The notes beneath the pieces were generated by a model. That model did not search any database. It was not told the DNA's origin and was given only the letters and a program-made list of their open reading frames with translations. 64,000 bases of DNA, taken from the NCBI RefSeq assembly GCF_023715145.1, contig NZ_JAMBNP010000004.1, positions 434,001 through 498,000 on the forward strand, read 5' to 3'. Of this stretch, positions 44,325 to 53,379 are shown piece after piece. Each line of letters opens with the position of its first letter. Position 1 is the first letter of the stretch. The stretch is from Paenibacillus glycanilyticus. GTDB taxonomy: Bacteria; Bacillota; Bacilli; Paenibacillales; Paenibacillaceae. The position numbers and the translations under genes were made by a program.

Positions 44325-44332
44325 GCTATACT
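44325..44332 (+). promoter_or_regulatory. Extended -10 promoter element of the TetR gene
   Basis: TG-C-TATACT about 27 nt before the GTG start at 44359. A TTGAAC 21 nt upstream is too far for a standard -35; the extended -10 may compensate. Confidence 0.5.
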
Positions 44333-44358
44333 GTAGGCAATAACGGAGGATGATGGCT

Positions 44359-44940
44359 GTGAACCGAGAAGAGAAAAAGCTCGAGACCAAAAACCGAATA
44401 CTTGAAGCGGCGATGTGCCTGTTTGCCGAACAAGGCTTTGAAGCCACTACCGTCGCCCAAATCACGGAAGCTGCCGGCGTTGCCAAGGGCACCTTCTTTA
44501 ACTATTTCAAGACCAAAGAGGATGTCCGCGGCAAGCTGGACAAATTAGTGACTATTGATGAATTAGTCAACCTGAAGGATAAACCCGGTCCTTATACTCC
44601 CCGCTTCCTCGCCTTGATCAAGACTTTAGGGGACTCGATGGCTCAGAATCACGGCATGCTGCTGCTGTCGATCCAAGGCATGCTCGCTAACAATCAGAAT
44701 ATCGAAGAAAGCAAGGACGGCTTCTGCTTAATCATTGATAATCTTGTTCCCGTCTTTGAGAAAGGTCAGCAGACCGGTGAATTCACCACGACAATCCCGG
44801 CTCAGACGATGGCCTGCATTGCCACGCAAATGTATTTGGGGACTATGCTCAATTGGGTGATGGGCATCTCGAAGGATGGCTTTGGAGACCAGCTGCTAAT
44901 TACCTTCCAAGTGTTTTTCGAAGGGATTCTGAAGAAATAA
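44359..44940 (+). CDS. TetR family transcriptional regulator
   Basis: About 193 aa. The N-terminal HTH (NRILEAAMCLFAEQGFEATTVAQITEAAGVAKGTFFNYFKTKEDV in part, residues 12-55) is typical TetR; the C-terminal half is a ligand-binding helical domain. GTG 44359 is preferred because GGAGG lies 9 nt upstream; the two ATGs at 44350 and 44353 are too close. Divergent from the DHA2 pump, with a perfect inverted repeat in the pump promoter as its likely operator. Confidence 0.9.
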   Translation: MNREEKKLETKNRILEAAMCLFAEQGFEATTVAQITEAAGVAKGTFFNYFKTKEDVRGKLDKLVTIDELVNLKDKPGPYTPRFLALIKTLGDSMAQNHGMLLLSIQGMLANNQNIEESKDGFCLIIDNLVPVFEKGQQTGEFTTTIPAQTMACIATQMYLGTMLNWVMGISKDGFGDQLLITFQVFFEGILKK

Positions 44941-44948
44941 GGGCAAAC

Positions 44949-44978
44949 AAAAAACCGCGCCAATGGCGCGGTTTTTTT
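44949..44978. terminator. Bidirectional terminator between tetR and vanZ
   Basis: CCGCGCC / GGCGCGG stem with a 3-nt loop, flanked by A-runs on the left and seven Ts on the right; serves both convergent genes. Confidence 0.9.
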
Positions 44979-44981
44979 GTC

Positions 44982-45446
44982 TTAATGCTGACGTAACAAC
45001 CAAGGAGCGAGACTCGTCATAAAAGCTAATCCAATTATTGCGCCTGACGTATTCAGAATAATATCGTCGATGTCAAAGCTCCCTACTCTGGTTACCAATT
45101 GAATCAACTCTACGAGCAATAGAAGAAGAATAATGACCGTGAGGCATCTAACCGGATGAAGCATCCTGCGATTCAGCACTGGGATAAAGACTCCAAGCGG
45201 AATGAACAAGACAATGTTCCCGAACAGATTTTTCACCCAGGCATCGGTATTATAGGCATCCCGGTTGTAGATCAGGGATTTAATCGTATGGAACGGAATG
45301 ATATTATAGTTATACTTGTTCCATCGGTAGTAGTCCCCCCGGATGAACAGCAGCTTGATCATAATGAGACTGTAGAGGATAAATAGCGCCAGGATAATTA
45401 GGTTGACCGGCTTCCCCCATCTCCAGCCTGTTTCGGCCTGTTGCAT
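44982..45446 (-). CDS. VanZ family membrane protein
   Basis: A 154-aa protein with four to five hydrophobic segments. NYNIIPFHTIKSLI, NLFGNIVLFIPLGVFIPVL and GSFDIDDIILNTSGAIIG are the conserved VanZ motifs. Family members affect sensitivity to glycopeptides or act on the envelope, often without other van genes, as here. GGAGG lies about 12 nt before ATG 45446. It may be the last gene of a run starting at 46766, though a terminator-like hairpin separates it from the previous small gene. Confidence 0.88.
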   Translation of the reverse strand: MQQAETGWRWGKPVNLIILALFILYSLIMIKLLFIRGDYYRWNKYNYNIIPFHTIKSLIYNRDAYNTDAWVKNLFGNIVLFIPLGVFIPVLNRRMLHPVRCLTVIILLLLLVELIQLVTRVGSFDIDDIILNTSGAIIGLAFMTSLAPWLLRQH

Positions 45447-45487
45447 TTCCGTATGCGGCCTCCTTTCGAATACATAGAAAAATAAAT

Positions 45488-45521
45488 AGCCCCTCTCCGC
45501 GTGTGCAGCGGCTAAGGGGCT
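45488..45521 (-). terminator. Terminator after the small HGTVxLRGK gene
   Basis: Stem AGCCCCT / AGGGGCT with inner GCGG pairing and an AT-rich run (ATTTATTTTT) on the minus strand. Confidence 0.75.
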
Positions 45522-45526
45522 TGTTG

Positions 45527-45688
45527 TTATTTCGCCATATTATAATCGTCTTCAATCTTGCCGCGCAAGATAACGGTTCCGTGCTTGGCAATCGTTAAGG
45601 CCGGCTTATCCGAATGCTTAACCTTTCGAACGATCTTTACTGGTGTTTTCTTAGGCTTGCTACCGAATAATCGATCGAATAAGTTCAT
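45527..45688 (-). CDS. Small basic protein with HGTVxLRGK motif (first of a pair)
   Basis: A 53-aa ORF beginning MNLFDRLFGSKPKKTPVKIV, lysine-rich, with IAKHGTVILRGKI near the C-terminus. GGGAGGCG lies about 9 nt before the ATG at 45688. The C-terminal motif recurs in the small gene at 46599-46766, on the other side of a membrane protein gene. No named family recognised. The good ribosome binding site, a terminator and the shared motif support it as a real gene. Confidence 0.65.
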   Translation of the reverse strand: MNLFDRLFGSKPKKTPVKIVRKVKHSDKPALTIAKHGTVILRGKIEDDYNMAK

Positions 45689-45704
45689 CTGGAATCGCCT
45701 CCCT

Positions 45705-46505
45705 CTACGTATAGTTTACGACAAATCGTACCAGCTTGTCCATATGTCCCAGCATCGTAAAGGGCCTTACGATATGCTCCCATTCCTGCAGATGCGCCTC
45801 AAGATCGATCGAATTCTCGATGGCGATCAAGCAGCCGAGTCCCAGCTTTCCGCTATTGCGGATAAAGAGAAGCGTATCGGAATCGGTATGATCGAAATGA
45901 CTTTTTACCTGCTCCCATGTCGGATAAGTAAGCTCCGTCTCGAGAAATTTGTCGATCGCCTTATAGTCCATCCGGTCCTGATCAGGCGTGCAGGCACGTC
46001 CCCAGCGCCAGCTCGTCAGCTTATGCCTGCCCCGGTTGTTAATAACCAGAACGGCCCTCACCCCTGTCCGCTGCACCTGGAACAGATGGCATACATCCTC
46101 AATCAGGGCATCAAACAACAGGTTGATCTTCTCCGCTTTGAGTTCATTTGCGGCATCCCGGCTGCTCACTGTTTCCTTCACGTCGGCGATTAAGCGTTCG
46201 TAGTTGCTGCGTGACCGGTACGGAGGCATCGCAGCTTCAATCTCCCTCGACTTAAGCCGTGAGGCGATGAAGCCCGCAATTACCGCTATCGGTGAAGCGT
46301 ATACAATAAATAAAACGATAAATTTCAGTCTGCCTTCGAGGGTACTGTCCGCCTTCCATTCGGCTAAGCGTCCAAGAGGCTTTGACAGCCAATCATTCAA
46401 GGCGAAGAGCTCCTCCAGCAAGGCGGGAAGCATTACACTGACAACTACCCAGAAGATAATCTGTCCGGCAACGGTACCAAAGACGGCTTGTCCGAATCTT
46501 TTCAA
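45705..46505 (-). CDS. Membrane protein with two N-terminal helices, unknown function
   Basis: A 266-aa protein. Two membrane helices (about 12-32 and 63-83) are followed by a cytosolic domain of about 180 residues. That domain has an alternating hydrophobic pattern (GVRAVLVINNRG, DTLLFIRNSGKLGLGCLIAIEN) suggestive of a GAF-like sensor fold. This is an impression from pattern, not a domain match. The start is TTG 46505 with GGGAGGGG about 6 nt upstream. It ends 16 nt before one HGTVxLRGK gene and begins 93 nt after the other, so the three may act together. Confidence 0.7.
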   Translation of the reverse strand: MKRFGQAVFGTVAGQIIFWVVVSVMLPALLEELFALNDWLSKPLGRLAEWKADSTLEGRLKFIVLFIVYASPIAVIAGFIASRLKSREIEAAMPPYRSRSNYERLIADVKETVSSRDAANELKAEKINLLFDALIEDVCHLFQVQRTGVRAVLVINNRGRHKLTSWRWGRACTPDQDRMDYKAIDKFLETELTYPTWEQVKSHFDHTDSDTLLFIRNSGKLGLGCLIAIENSIDLEAHLQEWEHIVRPFTMLGHMDKLVRFVVNYT

Positions 46506-46565
46506 GTCTAGCCCCCTCCCGTCCTCCTAACAGTATACTCGAAGAAAAGTTTTCCAGGCAACAAC

Positions 46566-46589
46566 AAAAAGCCCCTAAATATAGGGGCT
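46566..46589 (-). terminator. Terminator after the second HGTVxLRGK gene
   Basis: Stem AGCCCCT / AGGGGCT with a 6-nt loop and a short T-run on the minus strand. The stem sequence is the same as that of the hairpin at 45488-45521. Confidence 0.78.
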
Positions 46590-46598
46590 AACGTTGCA

Positions 46599-46766
46599 TT
46601 ATTGCAGCTTGCCGCGTAATCGTACGGTACCATGCGAGGCTGGCGGAATCGGTTTATTTGTCTTAATTTCTGCGACAACCAGCTCCCTGCCGCTTGCTGT
46701 GCGGATCGTGCTCTGAGAGGCAATGCGCAGCCGGAGCCTGGCAGATTTCTTACTGCTGACGAACAT
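46599..46766 (-). CDS. Small basic protein with HGTVxLRGK motif (second of the pair)
   Basis: A 55-residue ORF starting MFVSSKKSARLRLRIASQ and ending with ASHGTVRLRGKLQ. AAGGGGGAA lies about 7 nt before ATG 46766; an upstream in-frame start at 46784 lies within that site. It shares HGTVxLRGK with the ORF at 45527-45688, though the N-terminal halves differ. Strongly basic, with a likely beta-strand C-terminus. Unknown function. Confidence 0.62.
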   Translation of the reverse strand: MFVSSKKSARLRLRIASQSTIRTASGRELVVAEIKTNKPIPPASHGTVRLRGKLQ

Positions 46767-46834
46767 TGCAGCTTCCCCCTTCATTACCCATCATGGTCAC
46801 ATGCTTACAAATATATAACGAAGGAGACCAAATT

Positions 46835-46960
46835 ATGAAACAGATTGCCCATGCCAATCGGGCCACGGATGGGATGAATACGTTATATCGGCATAAAATC
46901 CGCATGCACGAAAAAAAAGAGCAGCGACTGCTGCTCTTTGCCTTATTGACGGAAGGCTAG
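46835..46960 (+). CDS. Possible 41-aa ORF overlapping a terminator
   Basis: ATG 46835 is preceded by AAGGAGA at good spacing, and the ORF encodes a basic peptide (MKQIAHANRATDGMNTLYRH then HEKKEQRLLLFALL). Its last third is the terminator hairpin of the convergent HhH gene, and it overlaps that gene by 18 nt. The ribosome binding site is the only positive evidence. It could be a leader or a chance ORF. Confidence 0.3.
   Translation: MKQIAHANRATDGMNTLYRHKIRMHEKKEQRLLLFALLTEG
46911..46939 (-). terminator. Terminator of the HhH gene
   Basis: Perfect 10-bp stem AAAGAGCAGC / GCTGCTCTTT with a 4-nt loop, followed on the minus strand by eight Ts. Confidence 0.88.
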
Positions 46961-47140
46961 TCCCTTTTCCGCAAGTGCCTGGCGAAGCAGAACAATGGCC
47001 GTTGGCCCCACGCCATGCAGCGCCAGCACCTCTTCTTCGGTTAATCCGGCAAATTGTTCGAGCTTCAGGTAGCCTGCATTTGCAAAAGCCCGCAAGGCCG
47101 GCTTGCTCAGCTTCGCCGGCAGGTCGCTGACTTGTTCCAT
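46943..47140 (-). CDS. Small helix-hairpin-helix protein
   Basis: 65 aa. ANAGYLKLEQFAGLTEEEVL followed by LHGVGPTAIVLLRQALAEKG is a helix-hairpin-helix pair like that of the RNA polymerase alpha C-terminal domain and similar small DNA-binding proteins. It probably binds DNA non-specifically. GGAGCG lies about 6 nt before ATG 47140, and a strong terminator follows. It starts 19 nt after the EamA transporter gene, so the two may be co-transcribed. Confidence 0.8.
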   Translation of the reverse strand: MEQVSDLPAKLSKPALRAFANAGYLKLEQFAGLTEEEVLALHGVGPTAIVLLRQALAEKGLAFRQ

Positions 47141-47159
47141 GATAATCGCTCCGTTCTTC

Positions 47160-48062
47160 TTATACTGCGGCTTCGACGCCGTCTTCCTGCTTCACCGTCT
47201 TTTTCCTTGGACCCGAGAAGTTAAGAAGAAGGAAGCCTGCTACAAAGATTAGTGTACCTATAATAATATAGCTTGTAATCGGATCCTTGAAGAAGATATA
47301 CGCCCACAGAATCGAGAACAATACGGAGCTGTTGCCAACAATCGCCACGACGGCAAACGGCACCCGCTTCATGGCTTCCGCGAACCAGAAGAAGCTGAGA
47401 CCCGTAATTACTCCAAGGATAACAAGCGCGCTCCACGCACCGGCCGTTGACACTCCCGTAAACCCTTGCGTCTGAAACGGTATGGGAATAGACACCATCA
47501 ACGTAGCGAGCAGGAAGACGGAAAAGTTCATGTTCCCGTTATCCATCGTCTTCACAAGCATGCGCTGGCTCAAGACATGAATCGCGGCGCCGATCCCCGC
47601 CAAGGTAAAGAGCACAGTCGTCAATCCGCTGCTGCCCAGCAGCTCATCCAGCGGAACGCCATTCCAGCCAACCACAATAACGCCCATGACGCAGAGAACA
47701 GCTGAGAGCCAGCCTGCCCTTGTTACCTTCTCCTTGAAGATAACGCTTCCCGCAAACAGAAGAATGACCGTCTGAACAGGCTGTACGAGGATATTGCCGT
47801 AAGAGTAACCGATCATTAACGCGATATTCTCGAAAATATAGTTGGCAGACTTGCCAGCGGCACCAAACCAGAGCCATTTCATACGATAACGGAACTGAAT
47901 CTTGCCGTCTTTCATGAGCAGGTAGATTCCTAGCACAATAACGCCAAAGAAGAACCTGCAAAATGAGATGATGGAGCTGTCCACCATCGTAGATGCCGTC
48001 TTGACCAGCACCCCAACAAAGCTCCAGGCCAATGTCGCCAGGAATAGAAACAAATAACTCAC
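47160..48062 (-). CDS. EamA/DMT family transporter
   Basis: About 300 aa with ten hydrophobic segments arranged as two EamA repeats (the first begins LFLFLATLAWSFVGVLVKTA; the second contains VILGVITGLSFFWFAEAMK). Likely an exporter of metabolites or amino acids. GTG 48062 is chosen because AAGAAGGTG lies about 9 nt upstream; GTG 48074 overlaps that site and is the alternative. The C-terminus has a short charged tail. Confidence 0.85.
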   Translation of the reverse strand: MSYLFLFLATLAWSFVGVLVKTASTMVDSSIISFCRFFFGVIVLGIYLLMKDGKIQFRYRMKWLWFGAAGKSANYIFENIALMIGYSYGNILVQPVQTVILLFAGSVIFKEKVTRAGWLSAVLCVMGVIVVGWNGVPLDELLGSSGLTTVLFTLAGIGAAIHVLSQRMLVKTMDNGNMNFSVFLLATLMVSIPIPFQTQGFTGVSTAGAWSALVILGVITGLSFFWFAEAMKRVPFAVVAIVGNSSVLFSILWAYIFFKDPITSYIIIGTLIFVAGFLLLNFSGPRKKTVKQEDGVEAAV

Positions 48063-48148
48063 AAGCTGCGGCACCTTCTTATATCGATAAGTAAATTCCC
48101 TTAAGTAAGCTAATAAAGTATACTCCTCCTGCCGGAAGGCTGTCTATA

Positions 48149-48193
48149 CAAAAAGACCGGCTTCACCAATCGATTACGGTGATAGCCGGTCTT
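48149..48193 (-). terminator. Terminator of the aldo-keto reductase/epimerase unit
   Basis: Stem AAGACCGGCT-CACC / GGTG-TAGCCGGTCTT with one mismatch, followed by a T-run on the minus strand. Confidence 0.85.
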
Positions 48194-48201
48194 CTGTTCA
48201 T

Positions 48202-49050
48202 CTATTTGTCCAGCTGCTCGCGCCAGAAATATTTCGGCTGCCAGCCAAGCAGGTTTTTCGCTTTATCGCTGTTAAGCAGCGATTCGTAGCCTTCAAGCGG
48301 AGCGCGGAAGTCCGTGACCTCCGGGTAACGCGCCGCCATCAGCTCGCGGCTTACTATATCCATGCTCGATTCATCATTAGCAAGGTTGATAGCCACAGAG
48401 CCAAGCCCTTCCGCTTTAATCGCAAGCTCGCAAGCCTCCGCGACATCACGCGTGTCGATATAGCTCCAAAGGATGCGTTCCCGCTCCTCCGGCTTATGAA
48501 TAAAGGACGGGAAGCGCTCATACCATTCCGGCGGAATGACATTGCCCAGGCGAAGCGATACGACCTGCATGCCGGTACGGCGGTGGAACATATCCGCTGT
48601 AGCTTCGTTGACGATTTTGGATAAACCGTAGCTGTCCTGCGGAAGCTGCGGATGAGCCTCATCCATCGGCACGTATTGCGGTCCAAACGGATGCTCCGCA
48701 AAGCAGATCCCGTAGGAGGACTCGCTGGACGCGATTACCACCTTGCTAATGCCGAGGCCGGCCGCTGCTTCCAGCACATTATAGGTCGACATCACGTTGT
48801 TGCGGAAAGTAACCTCGGGCGGCACCATTCCCGCTCTTGGAATAGCCGCCATGTGCACGACGGCGTCTGCTCCCGCAAGCGCGCCGTAAGTTTGTCCCAG
48901 GTCCTCCAGATTCACGATCAGGGTTGGGCAAACAGCCTCTTCCGGATGCTTAGTATCCACGTTCAGCACTTCATAACCTTTGTCCGCAAAATGCTTGACG
49001 ATCCATCGCCCAAGCATTCCGCTGCCTCCGGTAACTACGACTTTTGCCAT
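48202..49050 (-). CDS. NAD-dependent epimerase/dehydratase family protein
   Basis: A 282-aa extended SDR. VTGGSGMLGRWIVKHFADKG is the NAD loop, VVHMAAIPRAG the second contact, and QDSYGLSKIVNEA the catalytic Tyr-xxx-Lys, with SSESSYGI before it. It resembles uronate dehydrogenase/nucleotide-sugar epimerase-like proteins. AAGGAGA lies about 9 nt before ATG 49050, 14 nt after the aldo-keto reductase stop, so both form a sugar-related two-gene operon. The exact substrate is unknown. Confidence 0.88.
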   Translation of the reverse strand: MAKVVVTGGSGMLGRWIVKHFADKGYEVLNVDTKHPEEAVCPTLIVNLEDLGQTYGALAGADAVVHMAAIPRAGMVPPEVTFRNNVMSTYNVLEAAAGLGISKVVIASSESSYGICFAEHPFGPQYVPMDEAHPQLPQDSYGLSKIVNEATADMFHRRTGMQVVSLRLGNVIPPEWYERFPSFIHKPEERERILWSYIDTRDVAEACELAIKAEGLGSVAINLANDESSMDIVSRELMAARYPEVTDFRAPLEGYESLLNSDKAKNLLGWQPKYFWREQLDK

Positions 49051-49064
49051 CTAAACTAGTCTCC

Positions 49065-50003
49065 TTACTTCAAGATCGATTCAATTTGCGTCAGTACATC
49101 TTCGCTCAAGCTAATGCCGGAAGCCTTCGCATTCTCGGTTACTTGATCCGGACGGCTGGCACCAACAAGCGCGCTGGCAACGTTTGGCTGGCGGAGAATC
49201 CAAGCAAGCGCCAGGTTGCCTACGCTAATGCCAAGCTCAGCGGAAATAGCTTCAAGCTGGCGGACCTTGTTGATTTTCTCTTCCGTAATGCCTTTACCCA
49301 TCCAATCGATCTTGGCTGCGCGGCTGTCGGCAGGGAAATCGGTCGTTGACGTGTATTTACCCGTCAGCAGGCCTTGCGCAAGCGGCGAGAATACGACTTG
49401 GCCAATGCCGGAACGTTCGCTGAGAGGAATGATTTCCTTCTCAATGTAACGCTCGAACATATTATATATCGGTTGGTTCACTACAATGCGGTCGAGCAAA
49501 TAACGATCCGCTACGCCAAGAGCCTCCGCGATTTGCGAAGCCTGCCATTCGCTTACTCCGACGTACAGCACTTTGCCGGAACGAACCAGATCATCAATCG
49601 CGCGAAGCGTTTCGTGAAGCGGAGTTTCCGGATCATGACGGTGGCAATAGTAAATATCGATATAATCATGACCAAGACGCTTCAAGCTGGCGTTGGCCTG
49701 CTCGATAACATGCTTGCGGGACAAACCGCGGTCGTTAGGGCCGTCGCCCATCGGCCAGAATACTTTTGTCGCCAGAACGTAAGACTCGCGCGGATAAGCT
49801 TTAAGCGCTTCGCCTACAAGCTCCTCTGCTCCGCCCCGTTCATACACATTTGCCGTATCAAAAAAGTTAATTCCCAAATCGTAAGCCGTGCGGATCGCGT
49901 TTACCGCGTTCTCGCGCTCGACATAACCGCCATATGTAAGCCAGCTGCCTAAGCTGATTTCACTAACCTTCAGACCTGTACCGCCAAGTTTCCGATATTT
50001 CAT
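49065..50003 (-). CDS. Aldo/keto reductase (Kv-beta/YhdN-like)
   Basis: About 312 aa, a TIM barrel of the AKR superfamily. The catalytic tetrad is visible as FFDTANVYE (Asp, Tyr), LATKVFW (Lys) and YYCHRHD (His). The C-terminal GASRPDQVTENAKA contacts the NADPH phosphate. ATG 50003 has GGAGGAAG upstream; the frame extends to 50123 without support. It reduces sugar or other aldehydes and shares an operon with the epimerase. Confidence 0.9.
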   Translation of the reverse strand: MKYRKLGGTGLKVSEISLGSWLTYGGYVERENAVNAIRTAYDLGINFFDTANVYERGGAEELVGEALKAYPRESYVLATKVFWPMGDGPNDRGLSRKHVIEQANASLKRLGHDYIDIYYCHRHDPETPLHETLRAIDDLVRSGKVLYVGVSEWQASQIAEALGVADRYLLDRIVVNQPIYNMFERYIEKEIIPLSERSGIGQVVFSPLAQGLLTGKYTSTTDFPADSRAAKIDWMGKGITEEKINKVRQLEAISAELGISVGNLALAWILRQPNVASALVGASRPDQVTENAKASGISLSEDVLTQIESILK

Positions 50004-50218
50004 TGTTTTCTTCCTCCATTCGATAGCCGAGATTAGACAAACGCTTTCAAACGCAAACGGCATCATCCTGCCAACTAGGAGCCATGCACGTTTCGTACAA
50101 GCAACCCCTATTCTAATGGACAACCATCAGGTTGAAAAGAACTGAAATGTTTTTCATTAGATTGGTTCCAGGTTACCTACTATACTTGGATATACCTTGA
50201 TATTAATCCACGCGGCAC

Positions 50219-50247
50219 GAAAAAACGGCCGCCTAACAGGCGACCGT
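50219..50247 (-). terminator. Terminator of the YebC-family gene
   Basis: Stem ACGG-CGCCT / AGGCG-CCGT with a 3-nt loop and six Ts on the minus strand. Confidence 0.82.
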
Positions 50248-50261
50248 CTCCCATATAACCA

Positions 50262-50978
50262 TTATTCAAATTCAACGTTATGGTAAACCTGTTGAACGTC
50301 TTCAAGATCTTCCAGGGCATCAATCAGCTTCTCGAAGGAAGCTACCGCATCCTCCGGAAGAGTAACGTAGTTCTGCGCAAGCATCGTTACTTCCGCAACT
50401 ACAAATTCCGTAATGCCCGCATTCTTGAAGGCTTCTTGAACCGCGTTGAACTGATCCGGAGCGGCATACACCATCACGGACTCGTCTTCTTCCACGATGT
50501 CGCGGACATCCACATCCGCTTCCAGCATGATCTCCATGACGTCATCCAGCGATTTGCCTTCCACGCCGATAACCGCCGCTTGATCGAACATATAGGATAC
50601 CGAGCCGCTTACGCCCATATTGCCGCCGGCTTTGTTGAAAGCCGAGCGTACTTCAGGAGCCGTGCGGTTAACGTTGTTCGTCAAGGCATCAACGATAATC
50701 ATCGAGCCCGCGGGACCAAATCCTTCATAACGGAGCTCGAAATATTGCTCATCCGAGCCGCCTTTTGCTTTCTCGATCGCGCGATCGATAATCGCCTTCG
50801 GTACGTTATACGTCTTCGCGCGCTCAAGAACGAACTTCAGAGCGCCGTTGGATTCCGGGTTAGGCTCGCCTTTCTTCGCCGCTACATAAATTTCAAGACC
50901 AAATTTCGCATAAATGCGGCTTGTATTGGCGTCTTTAGAAGCTTTTTTCTCTTTAATGTTATTCCACTTACGACCCAT
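50262..50978 (-). CDS. YebC/PmpR family protein (YeeN/YeeI type)
   Basis: A 238-aa protein. [20 protein letters not shown] is the short YeeN-type N-terminus, followed by [38 protein letters not shown] and SVSYMFDQ, hallmark YebC/TACO1 segments. These proteins have been described as transcriptional regulators and more recently as translation factors helping ribosomes through difficult motifs. A promoter with TATAAT lies 33 nt upstream. Monocistronic. Confidence 0.92.
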   Translation of the reverse strand: MGRKWNNIKEKKASKDANTSRIYAKFGLEIYVAAKKGEPNPESNGALKFVLERAKTYNVPKAIIDRAIEKAKGGSDEQYFELRYEGFGPAGSMIIVDALTNNVNRTAPEVRSAFNKAGGNMGVSGSVSYMFDQAAVIGVEGKSLDDVMEIMLEADVDVRDIVEEDESVMVYAAPDQFNAVQEAFKNAGITEFVVAEVTMLAQNYVTLPEDAVASFEKLIDALEDLEDVQQVYHNVEFE

Positions 50979-51010
50979 GCTGCACCACTTTCTTCATTTT
51001 CTATATGCCT

Positions 51011-51040
51011 ATTATAACGACTTTTCCTTGTATTGGACAA
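51011..51040 (-). promoter_or_regulatory. Sigma-A promoter of the YebC-family gene
   Basis: Minus strand TTGTCC (51040-51035), 18-nt spacer, TATAAT (51016-51011). It lies in the 95-bp gap downstream of copA. Confidence 0.75.
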
Positions 51041-51073
51041 CTCCTAATCCGAATGCGGTGCGGACATTCGTCG

Positions 51074-53317
51074 TTATCGGCGTCTTACATGAAGCTTCTG
51101 CAGTCTTAAGGCGTTCGCAACAACCGAGACGGAGCTGAGCGCCATCGCCGCGCCGGCGACCCACGGAGCAAGCAGGCCAATGGCCGCTATTGGAATGCCA
51201 AGTGTATTGTAGCCAAGCGCCCAAAACAAATTCTGCTTAATATTGCGCATCGTCATGCGGCTGATATAGATGGCATCCGGGATGCTCTCCAGATCGCCGC
51301 GCATCAACGTGACATCTGCCGCTTCCATCGCCACATCGGTACCCGTGCCAATCGCCATGCCGATATTGGCGGTAGCCAGTGCAGGAGCGTCGTTGATGCC
51401 GTCACCAACCATCGCGACGATATGTCCTTGCTGTTGAAGCTTTTTCACTTCAGCGGCCTTGCCTTCCGGCAGGACCTCCGCCAGCACGTGGTCAATACCA
51501 GCCTGACCGGCTATAGCTAGCGCAGTCCGCTCATTGTCGCCGGTAACCATAATGACCTTAATGCCAAGCTGCTTCAACCGCTGTACGGCGGAAAGCGAGC
51601 TTTCTTTGATCGTATCGGCAGCCGCGATCATTCCCGCGTATTGACCGTTAATGGCAACCAGCATCGCCGTTTTGCCTGCATGCTCCAGATCGGCCATTAC
51701 CGGATACGTTTCCGCCGCTTGAATCCCCTCTTGCTCCATCAGCCTGCGAGTGCCAATCAGGATGGACTGTCCTTCCGCTACAGCCCGGATCCCAAAGCCC
51801 GGCAAAGCCTCAAACGATTCCGCGGCTGCAAAGGATATACCCCTCTCCCGTATCCCATCGGCAATCGCAACGGCCAAGGGATGCTCCGATAGCTGCTCTG
51901 CACCGCCTACAAGACGCAGAAAATCTTCCTCGTCTCTGCCTTCCGCAACAACAAGATCCGTTAAAGTCGGTTTGCCGTTTGTCACCGTCCCCGTCTTATC
52001 CAGGATTACGACATCCACTTTATGCGTCTGCTCCAGATGCTCTCCGCCCTTGAACAAGATACCGAGCTCGGCTGCGCGTCCGGATCCCGCCATAATCGAA
52101 GTAGGCGTTGCCAATCCAAGCGCGCACGGGCAGGCAATAACCAGAATCGCAATGGCTGTCTCGAGGGCTGCCGTTACGTCACCGGGCTTGATAAAGATCA
52201 GCCAGACCAGAAAAGCGATAAGAGCTATACCTGTCACAATAGGAACAAAGATACCCGAGATCACATCCGCAATCCGTTGAATTTGCGCCTTGGAGCCTTG
52301 GGCTTCCTCAACGACCCGGATAATTTGAGCCAGCGCTGTCTCTGCCCCAACCCTCGTCGCTTGCACTTTCAGAATGCCGTTGCCGTTAATCGTTGCTCCG
52401 ATAACCGTATCTCCCGCGTTCTTCTCAACCGGCAGGCTTTCGCCCGTCAGCATCGCTTCATCCACGGCAGAAGCGCCTTCCACCACGATACCGTCAACGG
52501 GAATTTTCTCGCCGGGCCGCACAACTACGACATCCCCTTTGATCACTTGCTCAACGGGGATCATCATTTCCTGACCCTCTCTTATAACTGTCGCCGTCTT
52601 AGCTCGCAATCCCATCAGCGACTTGATCGCCTCCGATGTACGGCCCTTCGCAAGCGTCTCGAACAGCTTCCCGAGCAAGACAAGAGTAATCAGAATCGCG
52701 CTGGTCTCGAAATACAGCTCCGGTCCGTGATGAATCGAGGAACCGTCCGCTGCCCACTTCACCGTGGCGTATAAGCTGTAGAAATACGCGGCAGACGTGC
52801 CTAACGCGATAAGGACGTCCATATTGGCGCCGCCGTTCCTAAGCGCCTTATAGGCACTTACGTAGAAGGACCGGCCAATGTAGAACTGAACGGGAGTCGC
52901 CAGGATCAGCTGGAACCAAGGATTCATGAACAGCTCCGGCACATAAAGCCACGAGGTGAAAGAAAAGTGCCCAACCATGCTCCAGATAAGCGGAAGGGAT
53001 AGGACGGCGGATATGATCAGCTTCCTGATCTGTCCTTGTCTTTCGGGATGCTTCCGCGCATCCCCTCTTTCCACGCGCTCAAGAGCCGCGTAACCCAGCT
53101 GCTCGACCTTGCGCCGCATATCTTCCACGGTCACTTCGTTTGACGCATATTCCACCCGGGCCGTTTCCATCGCGAAATTCACCGTAGCGGATGCAACGCC
53201 GGGCAATCTGTTTAATCCCTTCTCGATACGGTTCGCACAAGCGGCGCAGGTCATTCCGGTTATGTCAAAGGTTGCCTGGTCATTCGATTCCATGGGGGGC
53301 ATACGCAACACATCCAT
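51074..53317 (-). CDS. copA: Copper-exporting P1B-type ATPase
   Basis: 747 aa. One N-terminal heavy-metal domain ([14 protein letters not shown], Cys 24 and 27) is followed by eight membrane helices with the CPC motif ([12 protein letters not shown]). [11 protein letters not shown] is the actuator loop, DKTGTVTNG the phosphorylated Asp, SEHPLA the HP motif and [11 protein letters not shown] the hinge. This is a Cu(I) exporter; B. subtilis CopA has two metal domains, here one. A CsoR-like operator in the promoter fits copper control. No csoR or copZ is adjacent. The Shine-Dalgarno sequence is weak. Confidence 0.93.
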   Translation of the reverse strand: MDVLRMPPMESNDQATFDITGMTCAACANRIEKGLNRLPGVASATVNFAMETARVEYASNEVTVEDMRRKVEQLGYAALERVERGDARKHPERQGQIRKLIISAVLSLPLIWSMVGHFSFTSWLYVPELFMNPWFQLILATPVQFYIGRSFYVSAYKALRNGGANMDVLIALGTSAAYFYSLYATVKWAADGSSIHHGPELYFETSAILITLVLLGKLFETLAKGRTSEAIKSLMGLRAKTATVIREGQEMMIPVEQVIKGDVVVVRPGEKIPVDGIVVEGASAVDEAMLTGESLPVEKNAGDTVIGATINGNGILKVQATRVGAETALAQIIRVVEEAQGSKAQIQRIADVISGIFVPIVTGIALIAFLVWLIFIKPGDVTAALETAIAILVIACPCALGLATPTSIMAGSGRAAELGILFKGGEHLEQTHKVDVVILDKTGTVTNGKPTLTDLVVAEGRDEEDFLRLVGGAEQLSEHPLAVAIADGIRERGISFAAAESFEALPGFGIRAVAEGQSILIGTRRLMEQEGIQAAETYPVMADLEHAGKTAMLVAINGQYAGMIAAADTIKESSLSAVQRLKQLGIKVIMVTGDNERTALAIAGQAGIDHVLAEVLPEGKAAEVKKLQQQGHIVAMVGDGINDAPALATANIGMAIGTGTDVAMEAADVTLMRGDLESIPDAIYISRMTMRNIKQNLFWALGYNTLGIPIAAIGLLAPWVAGAAMALSSVSVVANALRLQKLHVRRR

Positions 53318-53341
53318 TTCTCAATATCATTGAATGGCTTC

Positions 53342-53370
53342 AGTATACCCCCCACCCGTATATATGTCAA
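53342..53370 (-). promoter_or_regulatory. Sigma-A promoter of copA
   Basis: Minus strand TTGACA (53370-53365), 17-nt spacer, TATACT (53347-53342). The spacer contains a G-tract flanked by TA steps (TACGGGTGGGGGGTA), like CsoR target DNA. The transcript would begin close to 53336, giving a leader of about 20 nt. Confidence 0.85.
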
Positions 53371-53379
53371 TCAATAAAA

